A stretch of 64,000 nt of DNA from Streptomyces sp. NBC_00358 (GCF_036099295.1 NZ_CP107976.1:3968001-4032000); one strand, 5' to 3'. Positions 22,951 to 32,131 are shown, counted from the stretch's first letter. The notes: generated from the sequence alone by a model not told the origin. Numbers and translations: made by a program.

Positions 22951-23168
22951 GTCCCGCTCCTCTTCGCTCCGGCTGTCGGCTCTCGGCTGTCCGTGGTGGA
23001 CTCTCGGCTGTGCGTCGTGGGGTTGTGGTCACGTCGTGCGGTTGTACCTCGTGCGGTTGTACGTCGTGGGCCTGTGGCTGTGCGCGCGCGTCCTGCCGGC
23101 TCCCGCCCGCCGTGGGCCACCCGCCCCGCCGGGCGGACGCGGCCCGCACACTCTTCCGCCAAAGGGTG
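22951..23168. repeat. Short-repeat region between alr and the hydrolase gene
   Basis: This 218-bp gap is built from short imperfect repeats: 'CTCGGCTGT' at least twice around 22979-23012 and 'TCGTGCGGTTGTAC' twice at about 23033-23062, with related GTCGTGGG units around them. No gene is visible. It looks like slippage-generated sequence, and I assign no function. Confidence 0.5.
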
Positions 23169-24341
23169 TTACCCGCCTTGTTCCTCTTTCACATTCACGT
23201 AGACGCGGGGAACGCGGGTTCCGATGCGCGTGACGATCTCGTACGCGATCGTGCCCGCCGCGCGCGCCCAGTCCTCGGCGGTGGGCTCACCGCCGTCGCC
23301 GGGCCCGAACAGCACCGCCCGCGCTCCGGGCTCTGGCTCGTCGCCACCGAGGTCGACGACGAACTGGTCCATGGCGACCCGGCCCGCGACCGTACGCCAC
23401 TTGCCGCCGACCAGGACCGGGCCGGTGCCCGAGGCGTGCCGCGGGATGCCGTCCGCGTAACCGACCGGGACCAGTCCGAGGGTGGTCTCGCCGGGGGTGA
23501 CGTAGTGGTGGCCGTAGCTCACGCCGTGGCCCGCAGGAGCGTGCTTCACCAGCGAGAGCGACGCGCTGAGCGTCATCACCGGGCGCAGTCCGAGGTCGGC
23601 GGGGGTGCCGAGCTCGGGGCTCGGCGAGATCCCGTAGACCGCGATCCCGGTCCGTACGAGGTCGAAGTGGCTCTCGGGGAGGGTCAGCGTCGCGGGCGAG
23701 TTGGCGATGTGCCGCACCTCGGGGCGCACGCCCTGTGCCTCGGCGTACGCCACCATCTCGCGGAAGAGGGTGAGCTGGGCCTGGATCGAGGGGTGCCCCG
23801 GCTCGTCGGCGCAGGCGAAGTGCGACCAGAGCCCGGTGACGGTGATCAGTCCGCGCGCCTCGGCGCCCATGGCCTCGGCGACGAGCTCCGGCCAGTCGGC
23901 GGGCTGGCAGCCGCCGCGTCCGAGACCGGTGTCGGCCTTGAGCTGCACCCGGGCGGGCGCGCCGACGGCCTCGGCGGCCGCCGTGACCTCCCGCAGCGCC
24001 CACATCCCGCTGACCGACACGTCGATATCGGCCTCGATGGCCTCGGCCCAGGGGCCGCCCGGGGTCCAGAGCCAGCACATGACGCGCCCCGGCAGACCCG
24101 CCGCCCGCAGGGCGAGGGCCTCCTCCGGAGTGGCCGTGCCGAGCCAGGTGGCGCCCGCCTCGCGCGCCGCGCGGGCACACGGGACCGCGCCGTGGCCGTA
24201 CGCGTCGGACTTGACCACGGCCATCACGGCCGCGGTCGGCGCGTGGGCGCGCAAGGTCCGCACGTTGGCCCGCAGGGCGGCCAGATCGATCTCGGCGCGG
24301 GCGCGCAGGGGTGCCGTCCGCGGGTGTGCTGTCTCTGTCAT
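23169..24341 (-). CDS. alr: Alanine racemase
   Basis: A 390-residue PLP-dependent alanine racemase that makes D-alanine for peptidoglycan. The ATG at 24341 gives the expected family length; an in-frame start 14 codons earlier is less likely. The PLP lysine is Lys44 in 'VVKSDAYGHG', and the second-base Tyr is in 'GHGVSYGHHYV'. Fold-type III features such as 'HIANSPATL', 'VRTGIAVYG' and 'GRVAMDQFVVDLG' are clear. Alr sits on its own here, with the L,D-transpeptidase gene 127 bp upstream on the same strand and the hydrolase-tsaE pair downstream. Function is secure. Confidence 0.96.
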   Translation of the reverse strand: MTETAHPRTAPLRARAEIDLAALRANVRTLRAHAPTAAVMAVVKSDAYGHGAVPCARAAREAGATWLGTATPEEALALRAAGLPGRVMCWLWTPGGPWAEAIEADIDVSVSGMWALREVTAAAEAVGAPARVQLKADTGLGRGGCQPADWPELVAEAMGAEARGLITVTGLWSHFACADEPGHPSIQAQLTLFREMVAYAEAQGVRPEVRHIANSPATLTLPESHFDLVRTGIAVYGISPSPELGTPADLGLRPVMTLSASLSLVKHAPAGHGVSYGHHYVTPGETTLGLVPVGYADGIPRHASGTGPVLVGGKWRTVAGRVAMDQFVVDLGGDEPEPGARAVLFGPGDGGEPTAEDWARAAGTIAYEIVTRIGTRVPRVYVNVKEEQGG

Positions 24342-24467
24342 CGCGCCCCAGTGTCTCAGAGGCGTACGACAGCCTTCCGGCACCGGTCCCCCGGGACGGA
24401 CCCGGGGGACGGTCCGGGCCCGCCCCGGAGACGGCTCGGGACGGTGCCGCGGCCGGTGCCACAGCCC

Positions 24468-25571
24468 CTAGCTACCGGGCCGGCGGCCCCACACGTAGAC
24501 GTGATCGCGCGTTCTGAGCACCTTCCAGAGCCCGCGGGCGTCGGCGAGCCGCAGATTCACGCAGCCCATCGAACCGCCGACCGTGCGGATACTGCCGCGG
24601 ACGGCGTGGAAGGCCTGCCCGCCGCTGAAGAACTGGGCGTACGGCATGGGGGAGTTGTACAGGGTCGACCAGTGGTTCCGGTGCCTCCAGTAGATCCTGA
24701 ACCAACCGGTCCTGGTGGGGTGCCTGACCCCGCCGCTGCGCATCGGTACCGGCCCGTACAGAATCCTGCCGCGCTGCTGCACCCAGGTGAGCCCGTGGGT
24801 GAGGTCGACGCAGGCGATCCGGTACGAGCGGTCCGGGCAGCCACGGGTGGCGTGCGGGGCGCTCCGGGCGGCCAGTATCCGCATGCGCGCCCAGGTCGCC
24901 GGTCCGGCGATGCCGGTGACCGGCTCGATGCCGTGCTTCTTCTGGAAGGCGCGGATGGCACGGCAGTCGGCCGCCGACTGCTTCCCGTCCGCCTTGAGCC
25001 TCAGCCACCGCTCCGCCTGCCGCTGGTACGGCCCCCGGCGCCCGCCGCGGCACGCCGAGGACGGACGGGTGCCCGCTCTACGGGACCCCGACGCGGGACG
25101 GGTACGCCCGTCACCCGCCACCGTCGCCGGACGGGTACGCCCGTCACCGAACGTCAACGTCGGACGGGTGCCGGCGTCACCGAAGGGCTCGGCCGTGCCC
25201 CGCGCACCCTCCCTGTCGGTGAACTCGTCCAGCGCCGGTGGCGGCTTGTCCCGGCCCCTGGGCCCGCACCGGCGGGCCGCGTCCTCGCCGCTCCACGCCG
25301 GGATCTTCACCGCTCCGCGGCATCCGGACCCGGCGGCTCCCCGCCGCTCCGCGCCGAACTCCGGGCGCTCCGCGCCGACCCGGCCCGGCGTACCGCCCAG
25401 CCACCGCGGGTGCGGTCCCCTCGCCTCACCGGGCACCGGCACGCCGACGAACCCGGAGGCGGACAGCGGCGGCGCCGCGGCGGCCGTCCCCACGGGCACG
25501 GCCGCCACGATCGCCAGCAGTACCGCGATCCCCCGACACACCTTTCTTCTGCTCATCATGCGAACAGCCAT
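24468..25571 (-). CDS. Secreted L,D-transpeptidase with peptidoglycan-binding-like domain
   Basis: A protein of up to 367 residues (ATG at 25571; other in-frame ATGs at 25559 and 25556 are possible, and no start has a strong SD). It has a signal peptide ('RGIAVLLAIVAAVPVGTAAAA'), a long Arg/Gly/Pro region with four 11-residue repeats, a peptidoglycan-binding-like helix-rich block ('CRAIRAFQKKHGIEPVTGIAG'), and a C-terminal YkuD domain with the catalytic Cys in 'GGSMGCVNL' and His in 'AFHAVRGS'. It should form 3-3 crosslinks in peptidoglycan or attach proteins to it. It may be secreted rather than anchored. It is the active counterpart to the degenerate protein at 20216. Confidence 0.88.
   Translation of the reverse strand: MAVRMMSRRKVCRGIAVLLAIVAAVPVGTAAAAPPLSASGFVGVPVPGEARGPHPRWLGGTPGRVGAERPEFGAERRGAAGSGCRGAVKIPAWSGEDAARRCGPRGRDKPPPALDEFTDREGARGTAEPFGDAGTRPTLTFGDGRTRPATVAGDGRTRPASGSRRAGTRPSSACRGGRRGPYQRQAERWLRLKADGKQSAADCRAIRAFQKKHGIEPVTGIAGPATWARMRILAARSAPHATRGCPDRSYRIACVDLTHGLTWVQQRGRILYGPVPMRSGGVRHPTRTGWFRIYWRHRNHWSTLYNSPMPYAQFFSGGQAFHAVRGSIRTVGGSMGCVNLRLADARGLWKVLRTRDHVYVWGRRPGS
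25063..25169 (-). repeat. Four 33-bp tandem repeats in the L,D-transpeptidase linker
   Basis: The core GGACGGGT recurs at 25063, 25096, 25129 and 25162, an exact 33-bp period (11 codons). On the coding strand the units read approximately DGRTRPATVAG, with substitutions. They form a basic Gly/Thr/Arg/Pro linker between the signal peptide region and the peptidoglycan-binding part; copy number may vary among strains. Confidence 0.8.
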
Positions 25572-25683
25572 ACGCAACAACGCGCGGCCCCCGGGTGAGC
25601 CGCGCGGAAAGAGTCCCCCGATCTGTGCAACGCACCCACGACCGGCTCCCGCCCCGTCCGTGGGCGGGGCGGGCGGGGCCGGG

Positions 25684-27114
25684 TCAGGTGGTTGTGTCGC
25701 GCCAGGCCTCTGGGATGGCCGCTGCCACGTCGTGCGCCCCGGCGGGCGCGCCGTCCGCCGCGAAGCGCCCGGCGAGTCCGTGCAGATAGGCGGCGACACT
25801 CCCCGCGTCGAGCGCGGAGAGCCCCGACGCCAGCAGCGACCCCGCCAGACCCGACAGCACGTCCCCGCTGCCCGCGGTGGCCAGCCACGCCGTCCCCGTG
25901 GCGTTGACGCGCACCGCACCGCCCTCGGGATCGGCGACCAGTGTCGTCGCCCCCTTGAGCAGCACGGTCGCCCCGTAGAGCCCCGCGAGCTCCCGTACGG
26001 AAGCGAGCCGGGCCGCCTCCACCGCCTCCCGGGCGACCCCGAGCAACGCGGCGGCCTCCCCGGCGTGCGGGGTCATCAGCGTCGGCGCACTGCGGGCCCG
26101 CACGGCACCCCGCTCGGCGAGCCGCAGCCCGTCCGCGTCCACCAGCACCGGCACGTCCGCGTCCAGCACCTCCGCGACCGCCGAGGCGTCGTCCCCGGCT
26201 CCGGGACCCACCACCCAGGCCTGCACCCGGCCCGCCTTCGAGGGCCCCTTGTCGGACACCAGCGTCTCGGGAAAGCGGGCGACGACGGTGTCCGCGGCCG
26301 GCCCTACGTAGCGCACCGCACCGGCCCCGCCCCGCAGCGCCCCGGACACGGCGAGCACCGCGGCTCCGGGGTAGCGGGCGGACCCCGCGGCGATGCCGAC
26401 GACCCCGCGCCGGTACTTGTCGCTCTCCGCCCCCGGCCACGGCAGCCGGGCCGCTACATCCGCGTGCTGGAGGGCTTCCAGATCGGCCGGGTCCGGCAGG
26501 TCGAGCCCGATGTCGACGAGGCGAACCGAACCGGCGTACCCGCGCGCCGGTTCGACGAGCAGCCCCGGCTTGTGGGTGCCGAAGGTGACGGTGAGGTCGG
26601 CGCGGACGGCGGCGCCGAGCACCTCTCCGGTGTCCGCCTCGACCCCGCTCGGCAGATCGACGGCGACGACGGCGGCACGGGACGCGTGGGCGAGTTCGGC
26701 GAGCCGCGCGGCCTCCGGCCGCAGGCCGCCCTTGCCGCCGATCCCGACGATGCCGTCGACGACGAGATCGGCCCGCCGCACGAGGGGTTCGGCGGCACCG
26801 AGCCCGGCCGAGACGCCACCGGCGCGCAGCAGGGCCGCCAGCCCCCCGGAGTGGGTCCGTGCGGGGGCGAGCAGCAGCGCGGTGACGCCGGCGCCGCGCC
26901 GGGCGAGGCGTGCCCCCGCGTAGAGGGCGTCGCCGCCGTTGTCCCCGCTGCCGACCAGCAGCACCACCCGGCGGCCGTACACCCGGCCCAGCAGGTCCGC
27001 GCAGGCGGCGGCCAGCCCGGCGGCCGCCCGCTGCATCAACGCCCCTTCGGGGAGCCGTGCCATCAGCTCCCGCTCGGCGGCCCTCACGGTCTCCACGCTG
27101 TACGCAGTACGCAT
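25684..27114 (-). CDS. nnr: Bifunctional NAD(P)H-hydrate epimerase / ADP-dependent dehydratase
   Basis: A 476-residue fusion protein that repairs hydrated NAD(P)H. The N-terminal YjeF_N epimerase domain (about 1-215) shows 'MQRAAAGLAA', 'LVGSGDNGGDAL' and 'AVDLPSGVEADTG'. The C-terminal ribokinase-like dehydratase domain (about 220-470) shows 'GAGAGDDASA'-like and 'VLVDADGLRLAE', 'LMTPHAGEAAALLG' and the nucleotide-binding 'TGTAWLATAGSGDVLSG'. The ATG at 27114 is chosen because the protein then begins with 'MRTAYSVETVRAAE', the normal family start; the frame remains open far upstream only through repetitive DNA. It is grouped with acpS and glmS on the same strand. Confidence 0.95.
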   Translation of the reverse strand: MRTAYSVETVRAAERELMARLPEGALMQRAAAGLAAACADLLGRVYGRRVVLLVGSGDNGGDALYAGARLARRGAGVTALLLAPARTHSGGLAALLRAGGVSAGLGAAEPLVRRADLVVDGIVGIGGKGGLRPEAARLAELAHASRAAVVAVDLPSGVEADTGEVLGAAVRADLTVTFGTHKPGLLVEPARGYAGSVRLVDIGLDLPDPADLEALQHADVAARLPWPGAESDKYRRGVVGIAAGSARYPGAAVLAVSGALRGGAGAVRYVGPAADTVVARFPETLVSDKGPSKAGRVQAWVVGPGAGDDASAVAEVLDADVPVLVDADGLRLAERGAVRARSAPTLMTPHAGEAAALLGVAREAVEAARLASVRELAGLYGATVLLKGATTLVADPEGGAVRVNATGTAWLATAGSGDVLSGLAGSLLASGLSALDAGSVAAYLHGLAGRFAADGAPAGAHDVAAAIPEAWRDTTT

Positions 27115-27419
27115 GCTGCCGAGTCTCCCCCACCGGCACGCGCCATGCGTCCCGTCCAGGACACCTCCCGCCCAGGACGCCTCCGGGACGGGACGCCTCC
27201 GGACGGTTGCGCCCTCCAGCGCGGGTGGAGCGGGGAAAACGGGGTGAAGCGGGAGCGGCACCGCCGAACCGGCCCCGCCGCCTCGTCGCCCACTCGCCCA
27301 CTCGCCAGCTCGCCCGCTCGCGCATCGGCGGCCCCTGCCGCCCCCGGCATCCAGCCGGACGACCGCCGTCGGACCCGGGCCACGGGCGGGGCACTTCGTG
27401 ATGCCCGCGCTCCAGGAAG

Positions 27420-27660
27420 CACACCGGACCACCGGGACGGGCAGGACGGACGGGACGGGTGGGACGGCCGCGACTGCCGGACCTACCGGACCTGCCGGGA
27501 CGGCCGGACCTGCCAGACCTGCCGGGACGGCCGGGACCACCAGACCTGCCAGACCTGCCGGGACGGCCAGGACCACCGGACCTGCCGGGACGGCCAGGGC
27601 CACCGGACGCCGGCCCCGGACTGCCGGACGCCGGTCCCGAGCCGCCGACCGTCGGCCCCG
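27420..27660. repeat. Nine-base-periodic GC-rich tandem repeat array
   Basis: The gap 27115-27671 (557 bp, no supported gene) contains an array built on a 9-bp unit such as GGACCTGCC. The composite CCTGCCGGGACGGCC occurs at 27491, 27518, 27554 and 27581, with spacings 27, 36 and 27 bp. Either strand can be read as a collagen-like or Pro/Gly/Ala-rich peptide, but no start site or family sequence supports a protein. The remaining part of the gap (27115-27419) is GC-rich and I see nothing in it. Confidence 0.75.
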
Positions 27661-27671
27661 GGCCGCCCCGG

Positions 27672-28043
27672 CTATCCCTCCGCCACCACCACCGCCGAAG
27701 CCACCCCGGCGTCGTGGCTGAGCGACACATGCCAGGAGCGCACGCCCAGTTCGGCCGCCCGGGCCGCCACCGTGCCCTTCACGCGCAGCCGCGGCTGGCC
27801 GCTGTCCTCGACGAAGACCTCGGCGTCCGTCCAGTGCAGTCCCGCCGGGGCTCCCAGCGCCTTGGCTAGCGCCTCCTTCGCGGCGAACCGGGCCGCGAGC
27901 GAGGCGATGCCCCGCCGGTCGCCGCTGGGCAGCAGCAACTCACGCTCCACGAAAAGGCGTTCGGCCAGCCCGGGTGTCCGCTCAAGCGACGCCCGGAACC
28001 GGTCGATCTCCGCCACGTCGATACCGACCCCGATGATGCTCAT
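27672..28043 (-). CDS. acpS: Holo-[acyl-carrier-protein] synthase
   Basis: A 123-residue AcpS-type phosphopantetheinyl transferase that attaches 4'-phosphopantetheine from CoA to ACP for fatty-acid synthesis (and in streptomycetes often for polyketide ACPs). The ATG at 28043 gives the start 'MSIIGVGIDVAEIDRFR', with the Mg-binding Asp in 'GIDVAE'. Further motifs are 'RFAAKEALAKAL' (the Mg-binding Glu and the invariant Lys) and 'HVSLSHDAGVASA' near the end. It lies 53 bp downstream of glmS. The length is normal for the family. Function is secure. Confidence 0.95.
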   Translation of the reverse strand: MSIIGVGIDVAEIDRFRASLERTPGLAERLFVERELLLPSGDRRGIASLAARFAAKEALAKALGAPAGLHWTDAEVFVEDSGQPRLRVKGTVAARAAELGVRSWHVSLSHDAGVASAVVVAEG

Positions 28044-28096
28044 GACGAGCACCCTAGAGGGCCGGGCCGCGCCGCTGCCTCACGCGGCGGCGGCGC

Positions 28097-29944
28097 TCAC
28101 TCCACCGTCACCGACTTCGCCAGGTTGCGCGGCTGGTCCACCTCGTTGCCGCGGGCCGTCGCCAGTTCGCAGGCGAACACCTGCAGGGGGACCGTCGACA
28201 CCAGCGGCTGGAGGAGGGTGGGCGTGGCGGGGATGCGGATGAGGTGGTCGGCGTACGGGACGACCGCCTCGTCGCCCTCCTCCGCGATGACGATGGTGCG
28301 GGCGCCCCGGGCCCGGATCTCCTGGATGTTGGAGACGATCTTGTCGTGCAGGACCGAGCGCCCGCGCGGCGACGGCGCCACGACGACCACCGGCATGTCC
28401 TCCTCGATCAGTGCGATCGGACCGTGCTTCAGCTCGCCCGCCGCGAAGCCCTCGGCGTGCATGTACGCCAACTCCTTGAGTTTCAGGGCGCCTTCGAGCG
28501 CGACTGGATAACCGACGTGCCGTCCGAGGAACAGGACCGTGTCCTTGTGGGCGAGGGAGCGCGCGAGTTCCCGTACCGGCTCCATGGTCTCCAGGACCCG
28601 CTCGACCTCGCGGGAGATGCGGGACAGCTCCCGGATCACGGCCTGGATCTCGTCGCCCCACTTGGTGCCGCGCACCTGGCCCAGGTACAGCGCCACCAGG
28701 TAGCAGGCCACGAGCTGGGTGAGGAAGGCCTTGGTGGAGGCGACGGCGACCTCGGGGCCCGCGTGCGTGTAGAGCACCGCGTCGGACTCGCGGGGGATCG
28801 TCGAGCCGTTGGTGTTGCAGATCGCCAGCACTCTGGCGCCCTGCTCACGGGCGTGCCGCAGTGCCATCAGCGTGTCCATGGTCTCGCCGGACTGCGAGAT
28901 CGCGATGACGAGCGTCTGCCGGTCCAGGATCGGGTCCCGGTAGCGGAACTCGCTGGCCAGCTCCACCTCGCACGGGATGCGCGTCCAGTGCTCGATGGCG
29001 TACTTGGCGATCAGCCCGGCGTGGAAGGCGGTGCCGCAGGCGACGATGACGACCTTGTCGGCCTCGCGCAGGGCCCTGACCGGGATGCGCACCTCGTCGA
29101 GCGTCAGCGACCCGGCCGCGTCGATCCGGCCCAGCAGGGTGTCGGCGACCGCCTTGGGCTGCTCGGCGATCTCCTTGAGCATGAAGTAGTCGTAGCCGCC
29201 CTTCTCCGCCGCCGACGCGTCCCAGTCGACGTGGTACGAGCGGACCTCGGCGGGGCGGCCGTCGAACCCGGTGACGGTGACCCCGTCCCGGCGCAGTTCG
29301 ACGACCTGGTCCTGCCCCAGTTCGATCGCGGAGCGGGTGTGGGCGATGAACGCGGCGACGTCCGAGGCGAGAAAGGCCTCGCCGTCCCCGACGCCGACGA
29401 CCAGTGGCGAGTTCCGGCGTGCCCCCACGACCACGTCAGGGTCGTCGGCGACCACCGCGACCAGCGTGAACGCGCCCTCCAGGCGTCGGCACACCAGCCG
29501 CATCGCCTCCGCCAGGTCCGCGCACGAGGAGAACTCCTCGGCGAGCAGATGCGCGACCACCTCGGTGTCCGTCTCGGAGGTCAGGTCGTGGCCTCGTTCG
29601 GCGAGCTCGGAGCGGAGCAGGGCGAAGTTCTCGATGATCCCGTTGTGGACGACGGCGACCCGGCCCGCGTTGTCGAGATGCGGATGGGCGTTGGCGTCCG
29701 TGGGTCCCCCGTGGGTGGCCCAGCGGGTGTGGCCGATCCCGGTCGTTCCGGCCGGCAGCGGCCGGCTGCCGAGCTCCTTCTCCAGGTTGACCAGTTTCCC
29801 GGCCCTCTTCGCGACGGCGAGCCCCCCGTCCGCCAGGACGGCGACACCCGCCGAGTCGTATCCCCGGTACTCGAGTCGCTTCAGTCCGGCCATCACCACG
29901 TCGAGCGCCGACTGCGACCCCACATAACCCACGATTCCGCACAT
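28097..29944 (-). CDS. glmS: Glutamine--fructose-6-phosphate aminotransferase (isomerizing)
   Basis: A 615-residue GlmS. It converts fructose-6-phosphate and glutamine to glucosamine-6-phosphate, the first step of amino-sugar synthesis for peptidoglycan. The ATG at 29944 puts the N-terminal nucleophile at Cys2 ('MCGIVGYVG'). The glutaminase domain is followed by two SIS domains ('VACGTAFHAGL', 'ISQSGETMDT', 'GPEVAVASTKAF') and ends in the conserved 'PRNLAKSVTVE'. The upstream gap of 168 bp to the divergent coaA shows no ribozyme or riboswitch that I can recognise. glmM, the next step of the same pathway, is 2.2 kb away. Function is secure. Confidence 0.97.
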   Translation of the reverse strand: MCGIVGYVGSQSALDVVMAGLKRLEYRGYDSAGVAVLADGGLAVAKRAGKLVNLEKELGSRPLPAGTTGIGHTRWATHGGPTDANAHPHLDNAGRVAVVHNGIIENFALLRSELAERGHDLTSETDTEVVAHLLAEEFSSCADLAEAMRLVCRRLEGAFTLVAVVADDPDVVVGARRNSPLVVGVGDGEAFLASDVAAFIAHTRSAIELGQDQVVELRRDGVTVTGFDGRPAEVRSYHVDWDASAAEKGGYDYFMLKEIAEQPKAVADTLLGRIDAAGSLTLDEVRIPVRALREADKVVIVACGTAFHAGLIAKYAIEHWTRIPCEVELASEFRYRDPILDRQTLVIAISQSGETMDTLMALRHAREQGARVLAICNTNGSTIPRESDAVLYTHAGPEVAVASTKAFLTQLVACYLVALYLGQVRGTKWGDEIQAVIRELSRISREVERVLETMEPVRELARSLAHKDTVLFLGRHVGYPVALEGALKLKELAYMHAEGFAAGELKHGPIALIEEDMPVVVVAPSPRGRSVLHDKIVSNIQEIRARGARTIVIAEEGDEAVVPYADHLIRIPATPTLLQPLVSTVPLQVFACELATARGNEVDQPRNLAKSVTVE

Positions 29945-30112
29945 GGCGGCAGCGTACGGTCCATCACCCGCCCGAATCAGGCCGACCGTGCCCGATATCG
30001 GAAATTCTGGCCGCCCTTCCCGGCGGTCGACCGGACCCCGGGACCCGTCCCGGGTCACCCGGCGTGACGGACCCCACCCCCCATCCTGTCCATACTCCCG
30101 TAACAATGGACT

Positions 30113-31102
30113 GTGATCTCTCCGGTCTCCTCGTTGCCGCGGAGCGCCCACCGGTCAAAGCCGGAGGCGACTCCCTACGTCGACCTCACCCGTGCCGAGT
30201 GGAGCGCGCTGCGCGAAAAGACGCCGCTCCCGCTGAACGCCGCGGAGGTCGAGAAGCTGCGCGGTCTGGGCGATGTCATCGACCTCGACGAGGTGCGGGA
30301 CATCTATCTGCCGCTGTCCAGACTCCTGAATCTGTACGTCGGCGCCACGGACCGGCTCAGAGGCGCCCTGAACACCTTCCTCGGCGAGAAGGGTTCGCAG
30401 TCCGGGACCCCGTTCGTCATAGGTGTCGCGGGTTCCGTGGCCGTCGGCAAGTCCACCGTCGCCCGCCTGCTCCAGGCGCTGCTGTCCCGCTGGCCGGAGC
30501 ACCCCCGCGTGGAACTGGTCACCACGGACGGGTTCCTGCTCCCCACCAAGGAGCTCGAAGCGCGCGGAATGATGTCCCGCAAGGGCTTCCCCGAGTCGTA
30601 CGACCGCCGGGCGCTGACCCGGTTCGTCGCCGACATCAAGGCGGGCAAGGACGAGGTGACGGCGCCGGTCTACTCGCATCTGATCTACGACATCGTGCCC
30701 GGCGAGCGGCTCACCGTCCGCCGCCCCGACATCCTCATCGTCGAGGGCCTGAACGTGCTCCAGCCGGCGCTGCCCGGCAAGGACGGCCGCACCCGGGTCG
30801 GCCTCGCGGACTACTTCGACTTCAGTGTGTACGTCGACGCCCGCCCCGAGGACATCGAGCGCTGGTACCTGAACCGCTTCGGCAAGCTGCGCGCGACGGC
30901 CTTCCAGAAGCCCGACTCGTACTTCCGCAAGTACACCCAGGTCTCGGAGGAGGAGGCACTCGACTACGCCCGCACGACCTGGCGCACCATCAACAAGCCG
31001 AACCTGCTGGAGAACGTGGCCCCCACCCGCGGCCGGGCGACCCTCGTCGTGCGCAAGGGCCCGGACCACAAGGTGCAGCGGCTGAGTCTGCGCAAGCTGT
31101 AG
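30113..31102 (+). CDS. coaA: Type I pantothenate kinase
   Basis: A 329-residue pantothenate kinase that phosphorylates pantothenate, the committed step of coenzyme A synthesis. The start is a GTG at 30113. The Walker A appears as 'GVAGSVAVGKSTVA', followed by 'TTDGFLLPTKELEARG', 'GFPESYD' and 'DILIVEGLNVLQP'. The C-terminus 'ENVAPTRGRATLVVRKGPDHKV' is typical for type I (PanK/CoaA), as opposed to type III enzymes. It is divergent from glmS and followed by the DUF389 gene 42 bp later, on the same strand. Function is secure; the linkage to glmS is common in Streptomyces. Confidence 0.96.
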   Translation: MISPVSSLPRSAHRSKPEATPYVDLTRAEWSALREKTPLPLNAAEVEKLRGLGDVIDLDEVRDIYLPLSRLLNLYVGATDRLRGALNTFLGEKGSQSGTPFVIGVAGSVAVGKSTVARLLQALLSRWPEHPRVELVTTDGFLLPTKELEARGMMSRKGFPESYDRRALTRFVADIKAGKDEVTAPVYSHLIYDIVPGERLTVRRPDILIVEGLNVLQPALPGKDGRTRVGLADYFDFSVYVDARPEDIERWYLNRFGKLRATAFQKPDSYFRKYTQVSEEEALDYARTTWRTINKPNLLENVAPTRGRATLVVRKGPDHKVQRLSLRKL

Positions 31103-31144
31103 ACCCCCGGGACCGGCCCCGGCACGTGCGGCTACTGTGCGGCC

Positions 31145-32098
31145 ATGCTGCACCTCCGCCTGATCACTCCCCCCGACCGGACCGACGACGTCGTCGGCCT
31201 CATCGAGCGCACGGTCGGCACCGCTCACCTCGTGGTGCTCCCCGGCGCTGCTCGCAGTCCGGTGGGGGACGTGGTGATGTGCGACGTCGCCCGCGAGGCG
31301 GGTGACGAGCTCATCGGCGGGCTGCGGGAGATGGGGATCGACCGCACGGGCTCGATCGCGGTCGAGGACATCGACCTGTCCCTGTCGAAGCGGGCCGACA
31401 AGGCCGAGGAGGAGGCTCCGGGCGAGGGCGTCGACGCGGTGCTCTGGGAGCACCTGGAGGAGGCCACGCACGAGGAGTCCACGCTGTCGGTCACCTACGT
31501 CGCCTTCATCACGATCGCCACGATGATCGCGGCCTGCGGTGTGGTGCTCGACAACGCGGTGCTGATCGTGGGCGCCATGGCGGTGGGGCCGGAGTTCGGC
31601 CCGCTGGCCGGGCTGTGCACGGCGATCGTGCAGCGGGGGCGGCGCCTTGCCCTGCGCTCCCTGACGGCGCTGCTGGCCGGTTTCGCGATCGCCATGGCGA
31701 TGACGGTCCTCTTCAGCCTGTTCATGGACGGGGTGGGACTGTTCAGCGAGGCGAAACTGGAGGGGCCGCGCCCCAACACCGGGTTCGTCTACGCCCCGGA
31801 CTGGTTCTCCTTCGTCGTCGCGGTGCTCGCGGGCGCCGCCGGCATGCTGTCGCTGACCTCGGCGAAGTCCGGGGCCCTGGTCGGTGTGGCGATCTCCGTG
31901 ACGACGGTCCCGGCCGCCGCGAACGCCGCGGTGGCCCTGAGCTACGGCGACATGGGCCAGACCTGGGGCTCCACCAAGCAGTTGCTGTTCAACCTGCTCG
32001 GCATCGTGGTCGCCGGCACACTCACGCTGATGGCCCAGAAATGGTTCTGGGCGATGCAGCGCAGGCGCCGGGTCGTCCGGCCGGAACCCGCCCGGTAG
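31145..32098 (+). CDS. DUF389 integral membrane protein
   Basis: A 317-residue protein of the DUF389 (TIGR00341-like) family. A soluble N-terminal half of about 110 residues, with a ferredoxin-like appearance ('LHLRLITPPDRTDDVVGLIE'), precedes roughly six transmembrane helices ('VTYVAFITIATMIAACGVVL', 'AVLIVGAMAVGPEFGPL', 'ALLAGFAIAMAMTVLF', 'FVVAVLAGAAGMLSLTS'). The signature 'VGAMAVGPEFGPLAG' contains the conserved small-residue/Pro motif of the family. A transport role is often suggested but not established. It follows coaA by 42 bp and ends at a strong bidirectional hairpin facing glmM. Confidence 0.85.
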   Translation: MLHLRLITPPDRTDDVVGLIERTVGTAHLVVLPGAARSPVGDVVMCDVAREAGDELIGGLREMGIDRTGSIAVEDIDLSLSKRADKAEEEAPGEGVDAVLWEHLEEATHEESTLSVTYVAFITIATMIAACGVVLDNAVLIVGAMAVGPEFGPLAGLCTAIVQRGRRLALRSLTALLAGFAIAMAMTVLFSLFMDGVGLFSEAKLEGPRPNTGFVYAPDWFSFVVAVLAGAAGMLSLTSAKSGALVGVAISVTTVPAAANAAVALSYGDMGQTWGSTKQLLFNLLGIVVAGTLTLMAQKWFWAMQRRRRVVRPEPAR

Positions 32099-32131
32099 CG
32101 GACCGCCCCGCGGTACCCGCCGCTCCCAGCA

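Noticed and set aside
25063..25169. The 33-bp period could suggest a CRISPR array.
   Set aside because: The units are in frame inside a coding gene, the repeats are short and diverged, and no cas genes or unique spacers occur.
27420..27721. A collagen-like repeat protein on the plus strand over the 9-bp array.
   Set aside because: There is no ribosome-binding site or conserved flank, and the frame is only open because the unit length is a multiple of three.
24715..28242. A 1175-codon open frame on the plus strand across alr, L,D-transpeptidase, nnr and acpS.
   Set aside because: It is antisense to four conserved genes, and runs through two repeat arrays; codon bias fits the other strand.
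29945..30112. A glmS-type ribozyme in the region ahead of glmS.
   Set aside because: The conserved pseudoknot pairs of the ribozyme are not seen in the 168-bp divergent gap, and such ribozymes are known mainly from Firmicutes.
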